Part shown: positions 55,961 through 64,000 of the stretch, in pieces | How positions within the stretch are numbered: position 1 is the stretch's first letter | Layout: each line of letters starts with the position of its first letter | NCBI RefSeq assembly: GCF_000426825.1 | Contig: NZ_AUGC01000010.1 | Location: 62,001 to 126,000 of the forward strand | Reading direction: 5' to 3' | DNA from: Thermonema rossianum DSM 10300 | Lineage (GTDB): Bacteria > Bacteroidota > Bacteroidia > Cytophagales > Thermonemataceae | DNA length: 64,000 nt | The notes under the pieces: model-generated | The model's input: the letters and a program-made list of their open reading frames with translations, nothing else | Databases searched by the model: none | What the model was told of the DNA's origin: nothing | Program-made: the position numbers and the translations under genes

Positions 55961-57466
55961 ATGACTGCCATGAAGCAGCTGTGTTTATGTTTGCTTTTGC
56001 TTGCAGGATTGGCCGCCCAAGCACAAGAAATAGAAAAAGAAACGGTCTATACGCTCAGCGAAGGGGAGGTGTTGGCAACCAATGAGAGCAACTTGCATTT
56101 ATACCTCTCAAAGATGGGATATGTGGCCGTAATAGACAACCAATTGCAGAAGAACAGAAAATACATCATCAACCGGGGCATTTATGGTCCTTTCGAGCGG
56201 CGTTCCATCGCTCCGCCTACACTCACCGATAAGCATTGGTGTTTTACCGATACACAAAAAGACAGCAATGTGGTGATTTTCGATGGCTACAAGGTGTATA
56301 AACATCCGTCGAGCCAACGCACCTTTGATGCACGAATTACCGACTACCTGCAGAGTTATATCATGTATAACGAGCGCTTGTCTGAATACAACATACAAGT
56401 CAACGGGCGTTCACAAGGACCATTTCCCAACTTGATTGACTATTATCTCAGTAATTATGGCGACAGCTGGGCAGTGGTTTTTTTCGAGAACGACGGCAAC
56501 CGCTATGAGTACTACGTGCAATTTAGCAATGGCAATTTGATTGGTCCTTTCGAACAGATTTATCAATTCGTTTTTCTCGACATCAATCAATGGATATTGA
56601 TGGCTAAAAAGTTCAACACCGAACCTATTGTAGCCAGCGGTATTGACGAGGCTTCCATGCAAGAAACCGAAGAGTTGGTGGAGCGCTACTCGATTATTAC
56701 CAACAAAGGCGATTTGGGACTTTTCGAGCGTAAGCTGGTTGGTGATTACGACTATGAGCAGTACAACCGCGTGGCTTATACCACCCACAACTATGCCGTG
56801 AATGTTATCAAAGACCAAAAAATTTACTATTTGGTCAATGGGCAGTTGTTTGGTCCCTATGAAGACTTTGTAAAACAGTATGACCTTGGTATTAAACCCG
56901 ATCGCTTCAACTATGTGGTGGGGGCAGACCAGACGCTTTATTTCCGTGGGCGTAAAGGCTTTTCGAGCAATGTGCAGTACTTCAAAGTGAGCGACAGCCG
57001 CAACAGCGTGGCAATTGTAAAGCCCAACCCTGATACCGGCAAAGACTCTTTGGTTATCAACGAGAAATACTATGTGGGCGAATTTTACTCTATTCTTGAC
57101 ATCAAATTTATTCCCAATACCGAAGACTTCTATTTCTGGAGCTTCAGTGAAACGGCTTTCGATACTTACCAGCTAAACGCTTATGTGGATGGCCGGGTGG
57201 AATATATGGGTGAATACTCGCTGATTATCGATGTGTTGACCGGTTATCCTACCGTGTATTTTACCCCCAGTAAAAAGCACTGGGCTTTTATCTATCAAGA
57301 TTTGAATACACAAGAATACAAGATGGTGATTGACGGCATAGAGTATCCGGCCGGCATATTGCCCAAGGTGGTAGTGTATAAAGACAACGACGGATTCGAA
57401 TATGCCGCATGGCTTGATCTTGACGGCAATAAGCTTGTATTAAATAAGTTGAAGTTTCAAGACTAA
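55961..57466 (+). CDS. exported repeat-containing protein of unknown function
   Basis: A 501-residue protein with a signal peptide (residues 1-22, LLLAGLAAQAQ; the start may instead be the ATG at 55970). The mature chain is beta-rich with a recurring motif of the type [N/G]-x2-5-G-P-[F/Y], seen near residues 75 (YGPFER), 152 (QGPFPN), 194 (IGPFEQ) and 297 (FGPYED), each after tyrosine-rich strands. The spacing suggests a repeated blade or WG-like fold, perhaps a propeller. No catalytic motif is recognised. It stands between a terminator and the convergent asnB. Confidence 0.75.
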   Translation: MTAMKQLCLCLLLLAGLAAQAQEIEKETVYTLSEGEVLATNESNLHLYLSKMGYVAVIDNQLQKNRKYIINRGIYGPFERRSIAPPTLTDKHWCFTDTQKDSNVVIFDGYKVYKHPSSQRTFDARITDYLQSYIMYNERLSEYNIQVNGRSQGPFPNLIDYYLSNYGDSWAVVFFENDGNRYEYYVQFSNGNLIGPFEQIYQFVFLDINQWILMAKKFNTEPIVASGIDEASMQETEELVERYSIITNKGDLGLFERKLVGDYDYEQYNRVAYTTHNYAVNVIKDQKIYYLVNGQLFGPYEDFVKQYDLGIKPDRFNYVVGADQTLYFRGRKGFSSNVQYFKVSDSRNSVAIVKPNPDTGKDSLVINEKYYVGEFYSILDIKFIPNTEDFYFWSFSETAFDTYQLNAYVDGRVEYMGEYSLIIDVLTGYPTVYFTPSKKHWAFIYQDLNTQEYKMVIDGIEYPAGILPKVVVYKDNDGFEYAAWLDLDGNKLVLNKLKFQD

Positions 57467-57479
57467 GCGCTTTTTGAAG

Positions 57480-59315
57480 TTATATTCCTGTGCCGCTTTT
57501 TTGCTCTAAGAACAGATGCAGTACCCACAGTGCCCACAAGCGTCTGTAAAGTGAGTGGTTCCCTTTTTCGAAGCTTCGTTTCAGCTTCGTTACGTAAGCA
57601 GCTTGCACTACGCCATGCTTGCGCACAATATTTTCGGACAGGCCATCCCAAAATAAATCTTTCAATTCGCCTTGCATCCAGGCAGCCAAGGGGATGGCAA
57701 AGCCCTTTTTAGGGCGTTCGAACAAAGCGGAAGGCAGGTAGTCATTTAAAAGGCGGCGCAGTAAATACTTTCTTTGTCCTTGCCGGTACTTCAAGTGGTC
57801 GGGCAGCGAAAGGGCGAATTCTGCAATGCGATAGTCAAGCAAAGGCACACGCACCTCCAGGGCTACCTGCATGCTTGCCCTGTCCACTTTGGTGAGCAGG
57901 TCGTCAGGGAGGTAATAATGCAGGTCGAAAAGCGCCTGCCGGCAGGTGGCAGACAGACCGGGTGGCATGGCCATGGAGGGCAGGCCGTAGTTTCCGGGCG
58001 AGGCGCACAGCAGGCTGTCGATTTCTTGCAGGCTGAAAAAACCTTGTTCTTGCGAGAACAAGTGCCATGGTTTTAAATCCTCGCTTTTCCACCGGCTCAT
58101 GGCAGCCAGCTTGCGTAAGCGGCGTTCCGGTATGAAACCAAGCAGCGGAAGCAAGGGGCGTGCCCGGCGAAACCACTTCTTTGCAGTCCGTTCAGCCCAT
58201 TGATACACCCCGTAGCCCCAAAAAAGCTCATCGCCACCATCGCCACCTAAAGCTACGGTTACGGAACGCTTGGCCAAAAGGCTCACCAATAAGGTGGGCA
58301 ATGCCGACTCATCGGCATAGGGTTCGTCATAAATGTCAATGATGCGGGGAATATAGTCGATGGCGCGCCGTGCCGACACGTAATCGGTATGGTGTTCGCT
58401 GCCCAGCGCTTGTGCCACTTGCTCTGCAAAAGGCGCTTCGTTGAATTGTGCTTCTTCGAAGCCAATGGAAAAAGTTTGCAGGCGGTGCTTGCTTTCTTGG
58501 GCGGCCACCGCAGCCACCAAGCCGGAGTCGACACCACCACTAAGTAGCACGCCCACCGGAACATCGCTGATAAGACGGTAGCGTACCGAACTGCTAAGCA
58601 GTTGCTTGAGTGTGTGTTTAGCCTCTGTTTCTGTCCAATGTGTTTGTATTTGCGCAAACTGCCGCGCTTGCCAATAATGCTCGATTTGCAGCTGCTGACC
58701 ATGCCATTGCAGCTTACAGCCGGGGGGCAGCTTGTACACTTGCCGGTAGATGCTCAGGGGTGCAGGTATATAGCCGAGATGCAAAAAAGCCGCTATTGCT
58801 TCTTGACGCAGCGCCAAGGGCAGTTGCATTTGTTCGATGCCCTTCAGCTCGGAAGCAAAAGCCAAAGTATGGCCGTCGAAATAGTAGAAAAGAGGCTTGA
58901 TGCCCAGGCGGTCACGCCAGAGCGTCAGACGTTGTTGGTGCCGGTCATAAATGGCAATGGCAAACATGCCGTTGAGATGCTGCACGAAGTCATCGCCTAA
59001 GCGGGCATACAGCTCAATAAGCACTTCCGTATCACAGTGTGTGCGCAGGTGAAGCCCAAACTGCCGCGCCAGGTCTTGATAGTTGTATATTTCGCCATTG
59101 AAGACGCACACATAGCGCCCGCACCGGCTAAACATAGGCTGGTTGGCTTCGGGGCGCAGGTCTAAAATGCTCAGGCGGCGGTGCCCCAAACAGATGTCAT
59201 GCTCCTGAAAAAAGCCTTCGGCATCGGGTCCCCGGTGTGCCAGGGCATCGAGGGCTTGGGTAAATACTGCTTTTGCCGGCATGTGCTTGCCGGCCAATCC
59301 TATGATTCCGCACAT
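57480..59315 (-). CDS. asnB: asparagine synthetase B, glutamine-hydrolysing
   Basis: A 611-residue enzyme that converts aspartate and glutamine to asparagine. The N-terminal amidotransferase has the nucleophile Cys2 (MCGIIGLAG), the RRLSILD loop and NGEIYNYQDL. The C-terminal synthetase has the ATP site SGGVDSGLVAAVAA and the PYADESALPTLLVSLLAK segment. Some members make other amides in sugar or peptide pathways; length and motifs do not exclude that. It closes a tight minus-strand run after thiL with a two-base gap to the unknown exported gene. Confidence 0.9.
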   Translation of the reverse strand: MCGIIGLAGKHMPAKAVFTQALDALAHRGPDAEGFFQEHDICLGHRRLSILDLRPEANQPMFSRCGRYVCVFNGEIYNYQDLARQFGLHLRTHCDTEVLIELYARLGDDFVQHLNGMFAIAIYDRHQQRLTLWRDRLGIKPLFYYFDGHTLAFASELKGIEQMQLPLALRQEAIAAFLHLGYIPAPLSIYRQVYKLPPGCKLQWHGQQLQIEHYWQARQFAQIQTHWTETEAKHTLKQLLSSSVRYRLISDVPVGVLLSGGVDSGLVAAVAAQESKHRLQTFSIGFEEAQFNEAPFAEQVAQALGSEHHTDYVSARRAIDYIPRIIDIYDEPYADESALPTLLVSLLAKRSVTVALGGDGGDELFWGYGVYQWAERTAKKWFRRARPLLPLLGFIPERRLRKLAAMSRWKSEDLKPWHLFSQEQGFFSLQEIDSLLCASPGNYGLPSMAMPPGLSATCRQALFDLHYYLPDDLLTKVDRASMQVALEVRVPLLDYRIAEFALSLPDHLKYRQGQRKYLLRRLLNDYLPSALFERPKKGFAIPLAAWMQGELKDLFWDGLSENIVRKHGVVQAAYVTKLKRSFEKGNHSLYRRLWALWVLHLFLEQKSGTGI

Positions 59316-59316
59316 G

Positions 59317-59769
59317 TCAGCCTATCCGGTCTCCGGTTTTAAGTTGGCACTCATGGATGCGTCGCCGCAGGCGTTTCTGCCAAAAAAATCCATTTTTAAA
59401 AAAAGCACGCAGGTGGGCGCCGGCATTTTGCCAGAATTGCTCCCAGCGGCTCATGCCATAGCCTATGTCTTTGCCAATCAGTATGTACTCCAGCCCCATG
59501 GCGGCGGCTTGCTCTTCGGCACAGCGGTTGCCATAAAGCACACTGCCGGGGTTTTGAATGTAAACTTGAATATAGTGCGTGCTTGAGTCGCCCACCACTA
59601 CGCGGTCATCACCGGTCATTTTCCACTCCACTTCTTTTCCCGTAACCATGGACTTCTCTTTGACCACCTTGGCAGGCTGCTGCTCCTGTGCCAAAACCTG
59701 TGGTGTGCTGAGGGAAAAGAAGAGAACAACCAATAAACGGCTGCCTATGATTTTTTGAAATGATTCCAT
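59317..59769 (-). CDS. exported protein of unknown function
   Basis: A 150-residue protein with a signal peptide (about residues 1-27, TPQVLAQ). Its mature part has an unmatched domain with IQVYIQNPGSVLYGNRCAEE and a basic, aromatic C-terminus (FFKNGFFWQKRLRRRIHECQ). No family is recognised. It overlaps thiL by 25 bases upstream and abuts asnB (one base between) downstream, so it is almost certainly co-transcribed. Confidence 0.7.
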   Translation of the reverse strand: MESFQKIIGSRLLVVLFFSLSTPQVLAQEQQPAKVVKEKSMVTGKEVEWKMTGDDRVVVGDSSTHYIQVYIQNPGSVLYGNRCAEEQAAAMGLEYILIGKDIGYGMSRWEQFWQNAGAHLRAFFKNGFFWQKRLRRRIHECQLKTGDRIG

Positions 59770-60782
59770 CCTTGCGCTTCTATTTTAACCAGGTTACCAC
59801 CTCTTGTTTGTAAGTACGTACCTTCGCTCGGATGGGTTAGGTATCCAATAGGTACGATATCGGGGTGGTCTTTCACTTTTTCAAAATCAGACGGCGAAAG
59901 GGCGAACAACAGCTCATAGTCTTCACCACCATTCATGGCACAGATAGTGGGGGCTATTTTGAACTCATTCACGGCTACCTCATAGGTCATGCGGTCAATG
60001 GGGATGCGTTCTTCATACACCAGTGCACCGGTATTGGACTGTGTGCACAGGTGCAGGATTTCCGACGCCAAGCCGTCTGAAATATCGATCATGGCAGTGG
60101 GGATTACCTCCCGTTTTCGAAACTCTTCGACCATATCAAGGCGTGCCTCGGGGCGCAGCAAGCGCTCTACTACGTAGTCGTAGGGGGTGAGGTCGGGTTG
60201 CTGCTCCGGATTGGCTAAAAACACCTGCTTCTCGCGCTCCATGATTTGCAAGCCTATGTAGGCAGCGCCCAAGTCGCCGGTTACACAAAGCACGTCATGA
60301 ACACGTGCCGTATGCCGGTAGGCAATGCGTTGGGCACTTACTTCGCCCTCAATGGCTACATTGATGATTAATCCACTGCGGGAAGAGGTAGTATCGCCGC
60401 CTACCAAATCCACACGATAGCGCTCACAGGCTATCTTCATGCCTTCGTACAACTCTTCAATGGCTTCTACCGAAAAACGATTGCTCAGGGCTATGCTCAC
60501 CACGGCCCGCTTGGGGTAGCCGTTCATGGCAACGATATCCGATACATTCACGGCAATGGCTTTATAGCCCAAGTGCTTGAGTGGGGTATAGCCCAAATCA
60601 AAATGAATGCCCTCTGCCAGCAGGTCGGTAGAAAGCAGCCCGTAGCGTTCCTCGTCGATTTTCCAAACTGCCGCGTCATCGCCAATGCCTTTTAGTGTGG
60701 AAGCATGTTGGCGCGTTTCGTATTTTTTCAGACGCTCAATCAATCCAAATTCGCCCAGTTCTGCTATCTCTGTTCTTTTCAT
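59745..60782 (-). CDS. thiL: thiamine-monophosphate kinase
   Basis: Phosphorylates thiamine monophosphate to the diphosphate cofactor. The 345 residues have the family start (LGEFGLIERLKKYE), GIGDDAAVWK, LLAEGIHFDLGYTP, VGGDTTSSRSGLI, and the magnesium-binding MIDISDGLASEIL. Length matches. It overlaps the saccharopine-dehydrogenase-like gene by four bases at its start and the unknown exported gene at its end. No other thiamine gene is near. Confidence 0.94.
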   Translation of the reverse strand: MKRTEIAELGEFGLIERLKKYETRQHASTLKGIGDDAAVWKIDEERYGLLSTDLLAEGIHFDLGYTPLKHLGYKAIAVNVSDIVAMNGYPKRAVVSIALSNRFSVEAIEELYEGMKIACERYRVDLVGGDTTSSRSGLIINVAIEGEVSAQRIAYRHTARVHDVLCVTGDLGAAYIGLQIMEREKQVFLANPEQQPDLTPYDYVVERLLRPEARLDMVEEFRKREVIPTAMIDISDGLASEILHLCTQSNTGALVYEERIPIDRMTYEVAVNEFKIAPTICAMNGGEDYELLFALSPSDFEKVKDHPDIVPIGYLTHPSEGTYLQTRGGNLVKIEAQGWNHFKKS

Positions 60783-62128
60783 AGAGCTGTCGTTTCTTTT
60801 TTCTGTTTAAAATGAATACCGTATGATTGCAGGCGCTTTAAAGCCGGCTCGTAAATTTCGGCATGCACCGGTGCCTGCACGCCACGTAGAGAAAGATTGC
60901 CCTCTATAAGCAGCTCGGCAGCTATGCCCAAGGGCAAGCCCACGGTTTTGGCCATGGCTGTGATGCCATTGGCTTCACCTTCCACTACCAGCTCGCTGAC
61001 CTCGCGTTGCCGCTTGCCATTGAGTTCAAACTCTATGTCGTGTTGCATCACAATCATATCGCGGTCGCCGGCTTGCAATGCCCATTTTTGTTCGAGAAGC
61101 AACTGTAGCAAGGCCGCCGGTGTCATTTGTGCCGAAGGCGCCGGCACCGGCTCTTCTTCGAAGAGTCCCAACCACTGCAGGCAATGCATTTCGTGGCTGC
61201 CGGCAGGGATTTGCAAATAACGCAGCACTTTCTCTTCTACACTCAACTGCGGGTCATAGGGCAGGAAAGCATTGACCAAGGCACGCCAAGTCAGATTTTT
61301 GGTTTCTATCAGCAGGGCATCGTTGGTTAGTCCCAATTGCACCAGGCAGTTCCAAGCACTGCAGAAACCACGGCGCCGGATGGTACCGCGCAGCATGGTA
61401 GCCACATCCTGCAAACCATACAGAGGCATGTAGTGCAACGAATCGCGGTTCGGATACGCCTCAAACTCGCCGTATCCGTCTATATGAATGGGTTGCACTC
61501 TTTTGAACAACTGATGATAAGGCACATATTTGTAATCGCCCTGCTCGCGATACATGGCCGGCGTGCCTTGCCCGGCAAGTACTACATTGCGCGGATTCCA
61601 TGTAAATTTATAATGCCAGGGGTTGTTGTCATAGGCAGGCGCGATAAGCCCACCGGTGTAAGAGCGGAAAGCCGTGATGCGGCCGCCCTCTTTCCGGATA
61701 GCATCCATCATCTGCATGGCAGACATGTGGTCAATGCCAGGGTCAAGCCCCATTTCGTTGAGCAACAACACGCCGGCATCAAGAGCAGCCTGATGCAAGG
61801 CGGCCATCTCAGGCGAGATATAAGAGGCGGTAATCAAGTGCTTACGGTGCTTTACGCACAGCTCTGCCACATAGAAGTGCATGTGAGGCGGCAATAACGA
61901 GATGATGACATCGAAAGACATTAAAAAACGCTCGGGCATTTTATGCGGGTTCCAATCCAGGGCTTCCGCCTGCAGTTCCGGATAGGGTGCCAGCTGCTTA
62001 TCCAAAAAATCTTTGGAAACATCGCTGACAGTCACCTGCCAGTGTGCGGTGCGTACCTTTTCGGCTAAAAAACGGATGAGCGCGGCAGCCGAGCGCCCTG
62101 CACCTATTAATAATACTTTGCCTTTCAT
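60779..62128 (-). CDS. saccharopine dehydrogenase-like oxidoreductase
   Basis: A 449-residue enzyme of the saccharopine dehydrogenase/reductase family. The Rossmann start is KVLLIGAGRSAAALIRFLAE; typical internal motifs are LLPPHMHFYVAELCVKHRKH, MGLDPGIDHMSAMQMMD, and FRSYTGGLIAPAYDNNPWHY. It may act in lysine degradation or an alternative route, but substrate cannot be read from the sequence. Start at 62128 (MKGKVLLIGAG), with a -7 element 54 bases upstream. It heads the operon with thiL, an unknown gene and asnB. Confidence 0.88.
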   Translation of the reverse strand: MKGKVLLIGAGRSAAALIRFLAEKVRTAHWQVTVSDVSKDFLDKQLAPYPELQAEALDWNPHKMPERFLMSFDVIISLLPPHMHFYVAELCVKHRKHLITASYISPEMAALHQAALDAGVLLLNEMGLDPGIDHMSAMQMMDAIRKEGGRITAFRSYTGGLIAPAYDNNPWHYKFTWNPRNVVLAGQGTPAMYREQGDYKYVPYHQLFKRVQPIHIDGYGEFEAYPNRDSLHYMPLYGLQDVATMLRGTIRRRGFCSAWNCLVQLGLTNDALLIETKNLTWRALVNAFLPYDPQLSVEEKVLRYLQIPAGSHEMHCLQWLGLFEEEPVPAPSAQMTPAALLQLLLEQKWALQAGDRDMIVMQHDIEFELNGKRQREVSELVVEGEANGITAMAKTVGLPLGIAAELLIEGNLSLRGVQAPVHAEIYEPALKRLQSYGIHFKQKKETTAL

Positions 62129-62181
62129 TCTTTTATGCGATTTCAACAAATTGCTGTATATTCGTAAAAGAGACTATCGAG

Positions 62182-62189
62182 CAAATGTA
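62182..62189 (-). promoter_or_regulatory. candidate -7 element for the saccharopine dehydrogenase-thiL-asnB operon
   Basis: TACATTTG on the minus strand matches TAnnTTTG; no TTG at 19-21 bases upstream. Confidence 0.4.
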
Positions 62190-62240
62190 CTACATTTCAA
62201 TGAGCCAAGTGGCTTAGGCGCCTCAAATCATGGTCATAAT

Positions 62241-64000
62241 ATGGAAAAAACACGTAAAAAACAGCAACTATATACCGTTTTTACTTTGGTGTTGCTTACC
62301 ATTTTACTTTCGGTGGTGTTCACGGCTGCCTGGTTGTATGTGCGCTTCGACAACTACCGGCAGGCTCAACAGCTTTTGGAAGTAGGGCAGCAGGCAAACA
62401 TCACTTTGCAACAACTCTTCATAGAAGCAGAACAAGTAGCCGGAGGCAACGAAAACCGGCGTCGCAGTTTGCAAGAAGAACTTACCTCTTATGCAGTCCT
62501 GCTGAACGCACTGGACAGGGGCGGCGAACTGGAGGTAGGCAACCAAACCATAAACCTGAAGACCGCCGTGCCGCAAGAGGCACGTCCTTTATTGCTCAAA
62601 ATAAAAGACAAGTGGCAAGCTTATCGCGCATATGCCGACACCTTGGCTTCACAGCCGCTGTATTTGATTGAAAAACAAGAGGCGCCCGAAGAGCTGAGCC
62701 TTGACATAGACCTCGAGCAAGCAATAGAAATTCAAGGCGGTGAAACCAAGCGCCTGAATCCTGCCATCACGCGGTCTATCAATTATTTGCGGGCAGAAAC
62801 TTTTGTGTTGCTGGCATTAAACGCCAAGTTGAATCAACAATTGCAAGCGTCGCTCAACGAAGCGCAAGGGGCTTTTTACTGGAGTATTGTGGGCTTCGTT
62901 GCCATCAATCTTTTGGTGCTCTTGCTGGCTGCATTGTTTGTGCGCAGTCGCTTGGTGCATCCTTTGCAGAGCCTGTTGCGCAAAGCCAAGTCAATCGAAA
63001 GGGGCGATATATCCGGGCAAGCAACACCAATGGACGACGACAACGAACTAAGCGAAATAGCCCGGGCTATTGAGCGCATGGAGCGCAATATCTTGAACAC
63101 CTCTTCGCTTATCAAGGCTTTGGGGCGTAGTCATACGGCTACACAGGTGCCTTACAAGCAGAAAATAGACATGCCCGTGTTGGCAGAAGCAGTAGAGAGT
63201 GTTCAGTTGCGCTTTACAGAAGTACAGGAAGAAGAAGAACACCGCGCATGGGCTTCGCAGGGCTTGTCTGTGTTCGTAGATATATTGCGTGAATATGGAA
63301 ACCAAGATATTCAAACGCTTAGTTATGCTCTTATTTCCCGCTTGGCAGAGTATGTGGGAGCTGCCCAAGGGGCACTCTATGTCATGGAAGAGGATGAAAA
63401 CCGGCGAACCGGTGAAAAAAACATTTACGCCGAGTTGAAAGCCTGCTATGCCTATGGGCGTCAGAAGTTCATAAAAAGCCGGGTATATCCCCGAGAAGGC
63501 GTTTTGGGACAAGCCCTCGCCGACGGTGAAACCATTTACATCACCGATGTGCCCGAAGGGTATTCCGAAATCCACTCAGGCTTGGGGGGGGCCGAGCCCC
63601 GTTCCATTCTGATTGTTCCGCTCAAGCTCAATGAGCTCTTGGTGGGTGCCTTAGAGTTGGCTTCTTTCCATGAGTTCCAGCCTTATCAGATAGAGTTTAT
63701 TGAGCGCATTGCCACCAACATTGCTTCTACCATCAACAACGTAAAAGCAAACGAACGCACGCGCTTGTTGCTGAAACGTCAAGAAGATGTAGTAAACGCA
63801 CTGCGCCAACAGGAAGAAATGCTCACACAAAACATGGAGGAGCTGCGGGCTACACAAGAAGAAATGGAGCGCAATCAGGCAGCATTGGCAGCGCAATCAT
63901 TTGCCATTGGCAGCTCTTTGCTCAATATTGAGTACGACCTTTACGGCAGTGTGTTGAATGCCAACGCTTTGGCTTGCGAAGTGCTTGGATACAGCCTTGC
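62241..64000 (+). CDS. membrane sensor protein with HAMP, GAF and PAS domains (3' end missing)
   Basis: An open frame from the ATG at 62241 runs to the window edge, about 586 residues. Order: membrane helix (about 12-34), extracytoplasmic sensor region (35-210), second helix (about 213-234, WSIVGFVAINLLVLLLAALF), HAMP (236-287, RSRLVHPLQSLLRKAKSIER), a linker, GAF domain (about 350-505, LGQALADGETIYITDVPEGY), a coiled coil (RQQEEMLTQNMEELRATQEE) and the start of a PAS domain (NIEYDLYGSVLNANALACEV). The output domain is past the edge; a histidine kinase is likely in this phylum, though a PP2C or cyclase is possible. Confidence 0.85.
   Translation, partial: MEKTRKKQQLYTVFTLVLLTILLSVVFTAAWLYVRFDNYRQAQQLLEVGQQANITLQQLFIEAEQVAGGNENRRRSLQEELTSYAVLLNALDRGGELEVGNQTINLKTAVPQEARPLLLKIKDKWQAYRAYADTLASQPLYLIEKQEAPEELSLDIDLEQAIEIQGGETKRLNPAITRSINYLRAETFVLLALNAKLNQQLQASLNEAQGAFYWSIVGFVAINLLVLLLAALFVRSRLVHPLQSLLRKAKSIERGDISGQATPMDDDNELSEIARAIERMERNILNTSSLIKALGRSHTATQVPYKQKIDMPVLAEAVESVQLRFTEVQEEEEHRAWASQGLSVFVDILREYGNQDIQTLSYALISRLAEYVGAAQGALYVMEEDENRRTGEKNIYAELKACYAYGRQKFIKSRVYPREGVLGQALADGETIYITDVPEGYSEIHSGLGGAEPRSILIVPLKLNELLVGALELASFHEFQPYQIEFIERIATNIASTINNVKANERTRLLLKRQEDVVNALRQQEEMLTQNMEELRATQEEMERNQAALAAQSFAIGSSLLNIEYDLYGSVLNANALACEVLGYSL

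Overview
The window is an ordinary chromosomal stretch of a member of the Bacteroidota, most likely an aerobic Cytophagales-type bacterium. The lineage call rests on several signs. Promoters fit the Bacteroidota pattern (TTTG or TTG near -33 and TAnnTTTG near -7, about 19-21 bases apart). Shine-Dalgarno sequences are almost absent. atpD-atpC stands apart from the other ATP synthase genes. Families typical of the phylum are present: a 7TM-DISM/SpoIIE phosphatase, a YfhO-type membrane protein and a BtuB/BtuG pair. A Fe/Mn superoxide dismutase, complex I subunit D and F-type ATPase suggest respiratory, oxygen-exposed life. I saw no rRNA, tRNA, CRISPR array, insertion sequence or prophage.

Layout. 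1-5.5 kb (+): end of pheT, a ZapB-like coiled-coil gene, zapA, rny, a LolD-type ATPase gene and recA. 5.5-12.8 kb (-): a small lipoprotein, a CarH-like B12/MerR regulator, a ComEA-like helix-hairpin-helix protein, an RmlD-like reductase, a lipocalin-like protein, a leucine-rich-repeat protein, rocD and pfkA. 12.9-17.7 kb: a prolyl-hydroxylase-like oxygenase (+) facing a Fur-family gene, a CPA2 antiporter, an SGNH hydrolase and an ACP phosphodiesterase (-). 17.7-23.6 kb (+): a SerB-SerA fusion gene, cobS, an outer-membrane barrel, atpDC and an FtsB/DivIC gene. 23.7-26 kb (-): UDP-xylose synthase and ugd. 26-28 kb (+): an exported protein, tadA and sod. 28-34.6 kb (-): an esterase, a CtpA-type protease and a cobalamin-riboswitch-controlled btuB-btuG operon, then a PhnA-like gene. 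34.7-37.3 kb (+): pirin, rhomboid and BI-1 genes. 37.4-40.5 kb (-): accD, fbaB, tdk, folK. 40.6-43.8 kb (+): sppA and a KamA-family radical-SAM gene. 43.9-49.4 kb (-): smpB, yfhO-like, comB, gcvT, rnhB. 49.6-51.7 kb (+): recG. 51.7-54.9 kb (-): a 7TM-DISM phosphatase and nuoD. 55-57.5 kb (+): an NlpC/P60 lipoprotein and two unknowns. 57.5-62.1 kb (-): asnB, an unknown, thiL and a saccharopine-dehydrogenase-like gene. 62.2-64 kb (+): a sensor protein cut by the window end.

The most coherent theme is vitamin B12. There is a cobalamin riboswitch with a well-placed promoter, a TonB receptor, a beta-propeller lipoprotein resembling BtuG, cobS, and a regulator carrying the AdoCbl-binding signature of CarH. 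Other points of interest are the SerB-SerA fusion, which joins the first and last steps of serine synthesis, and three perfect 18-base inverted repeats in front of serBA, sod and the pirin gene. The only gene-free interval above 300 bases is 33944-34254. It holds the riboswitch, its promoter and a start-codon hairpin. Nothing here is clearly a wholly new system.
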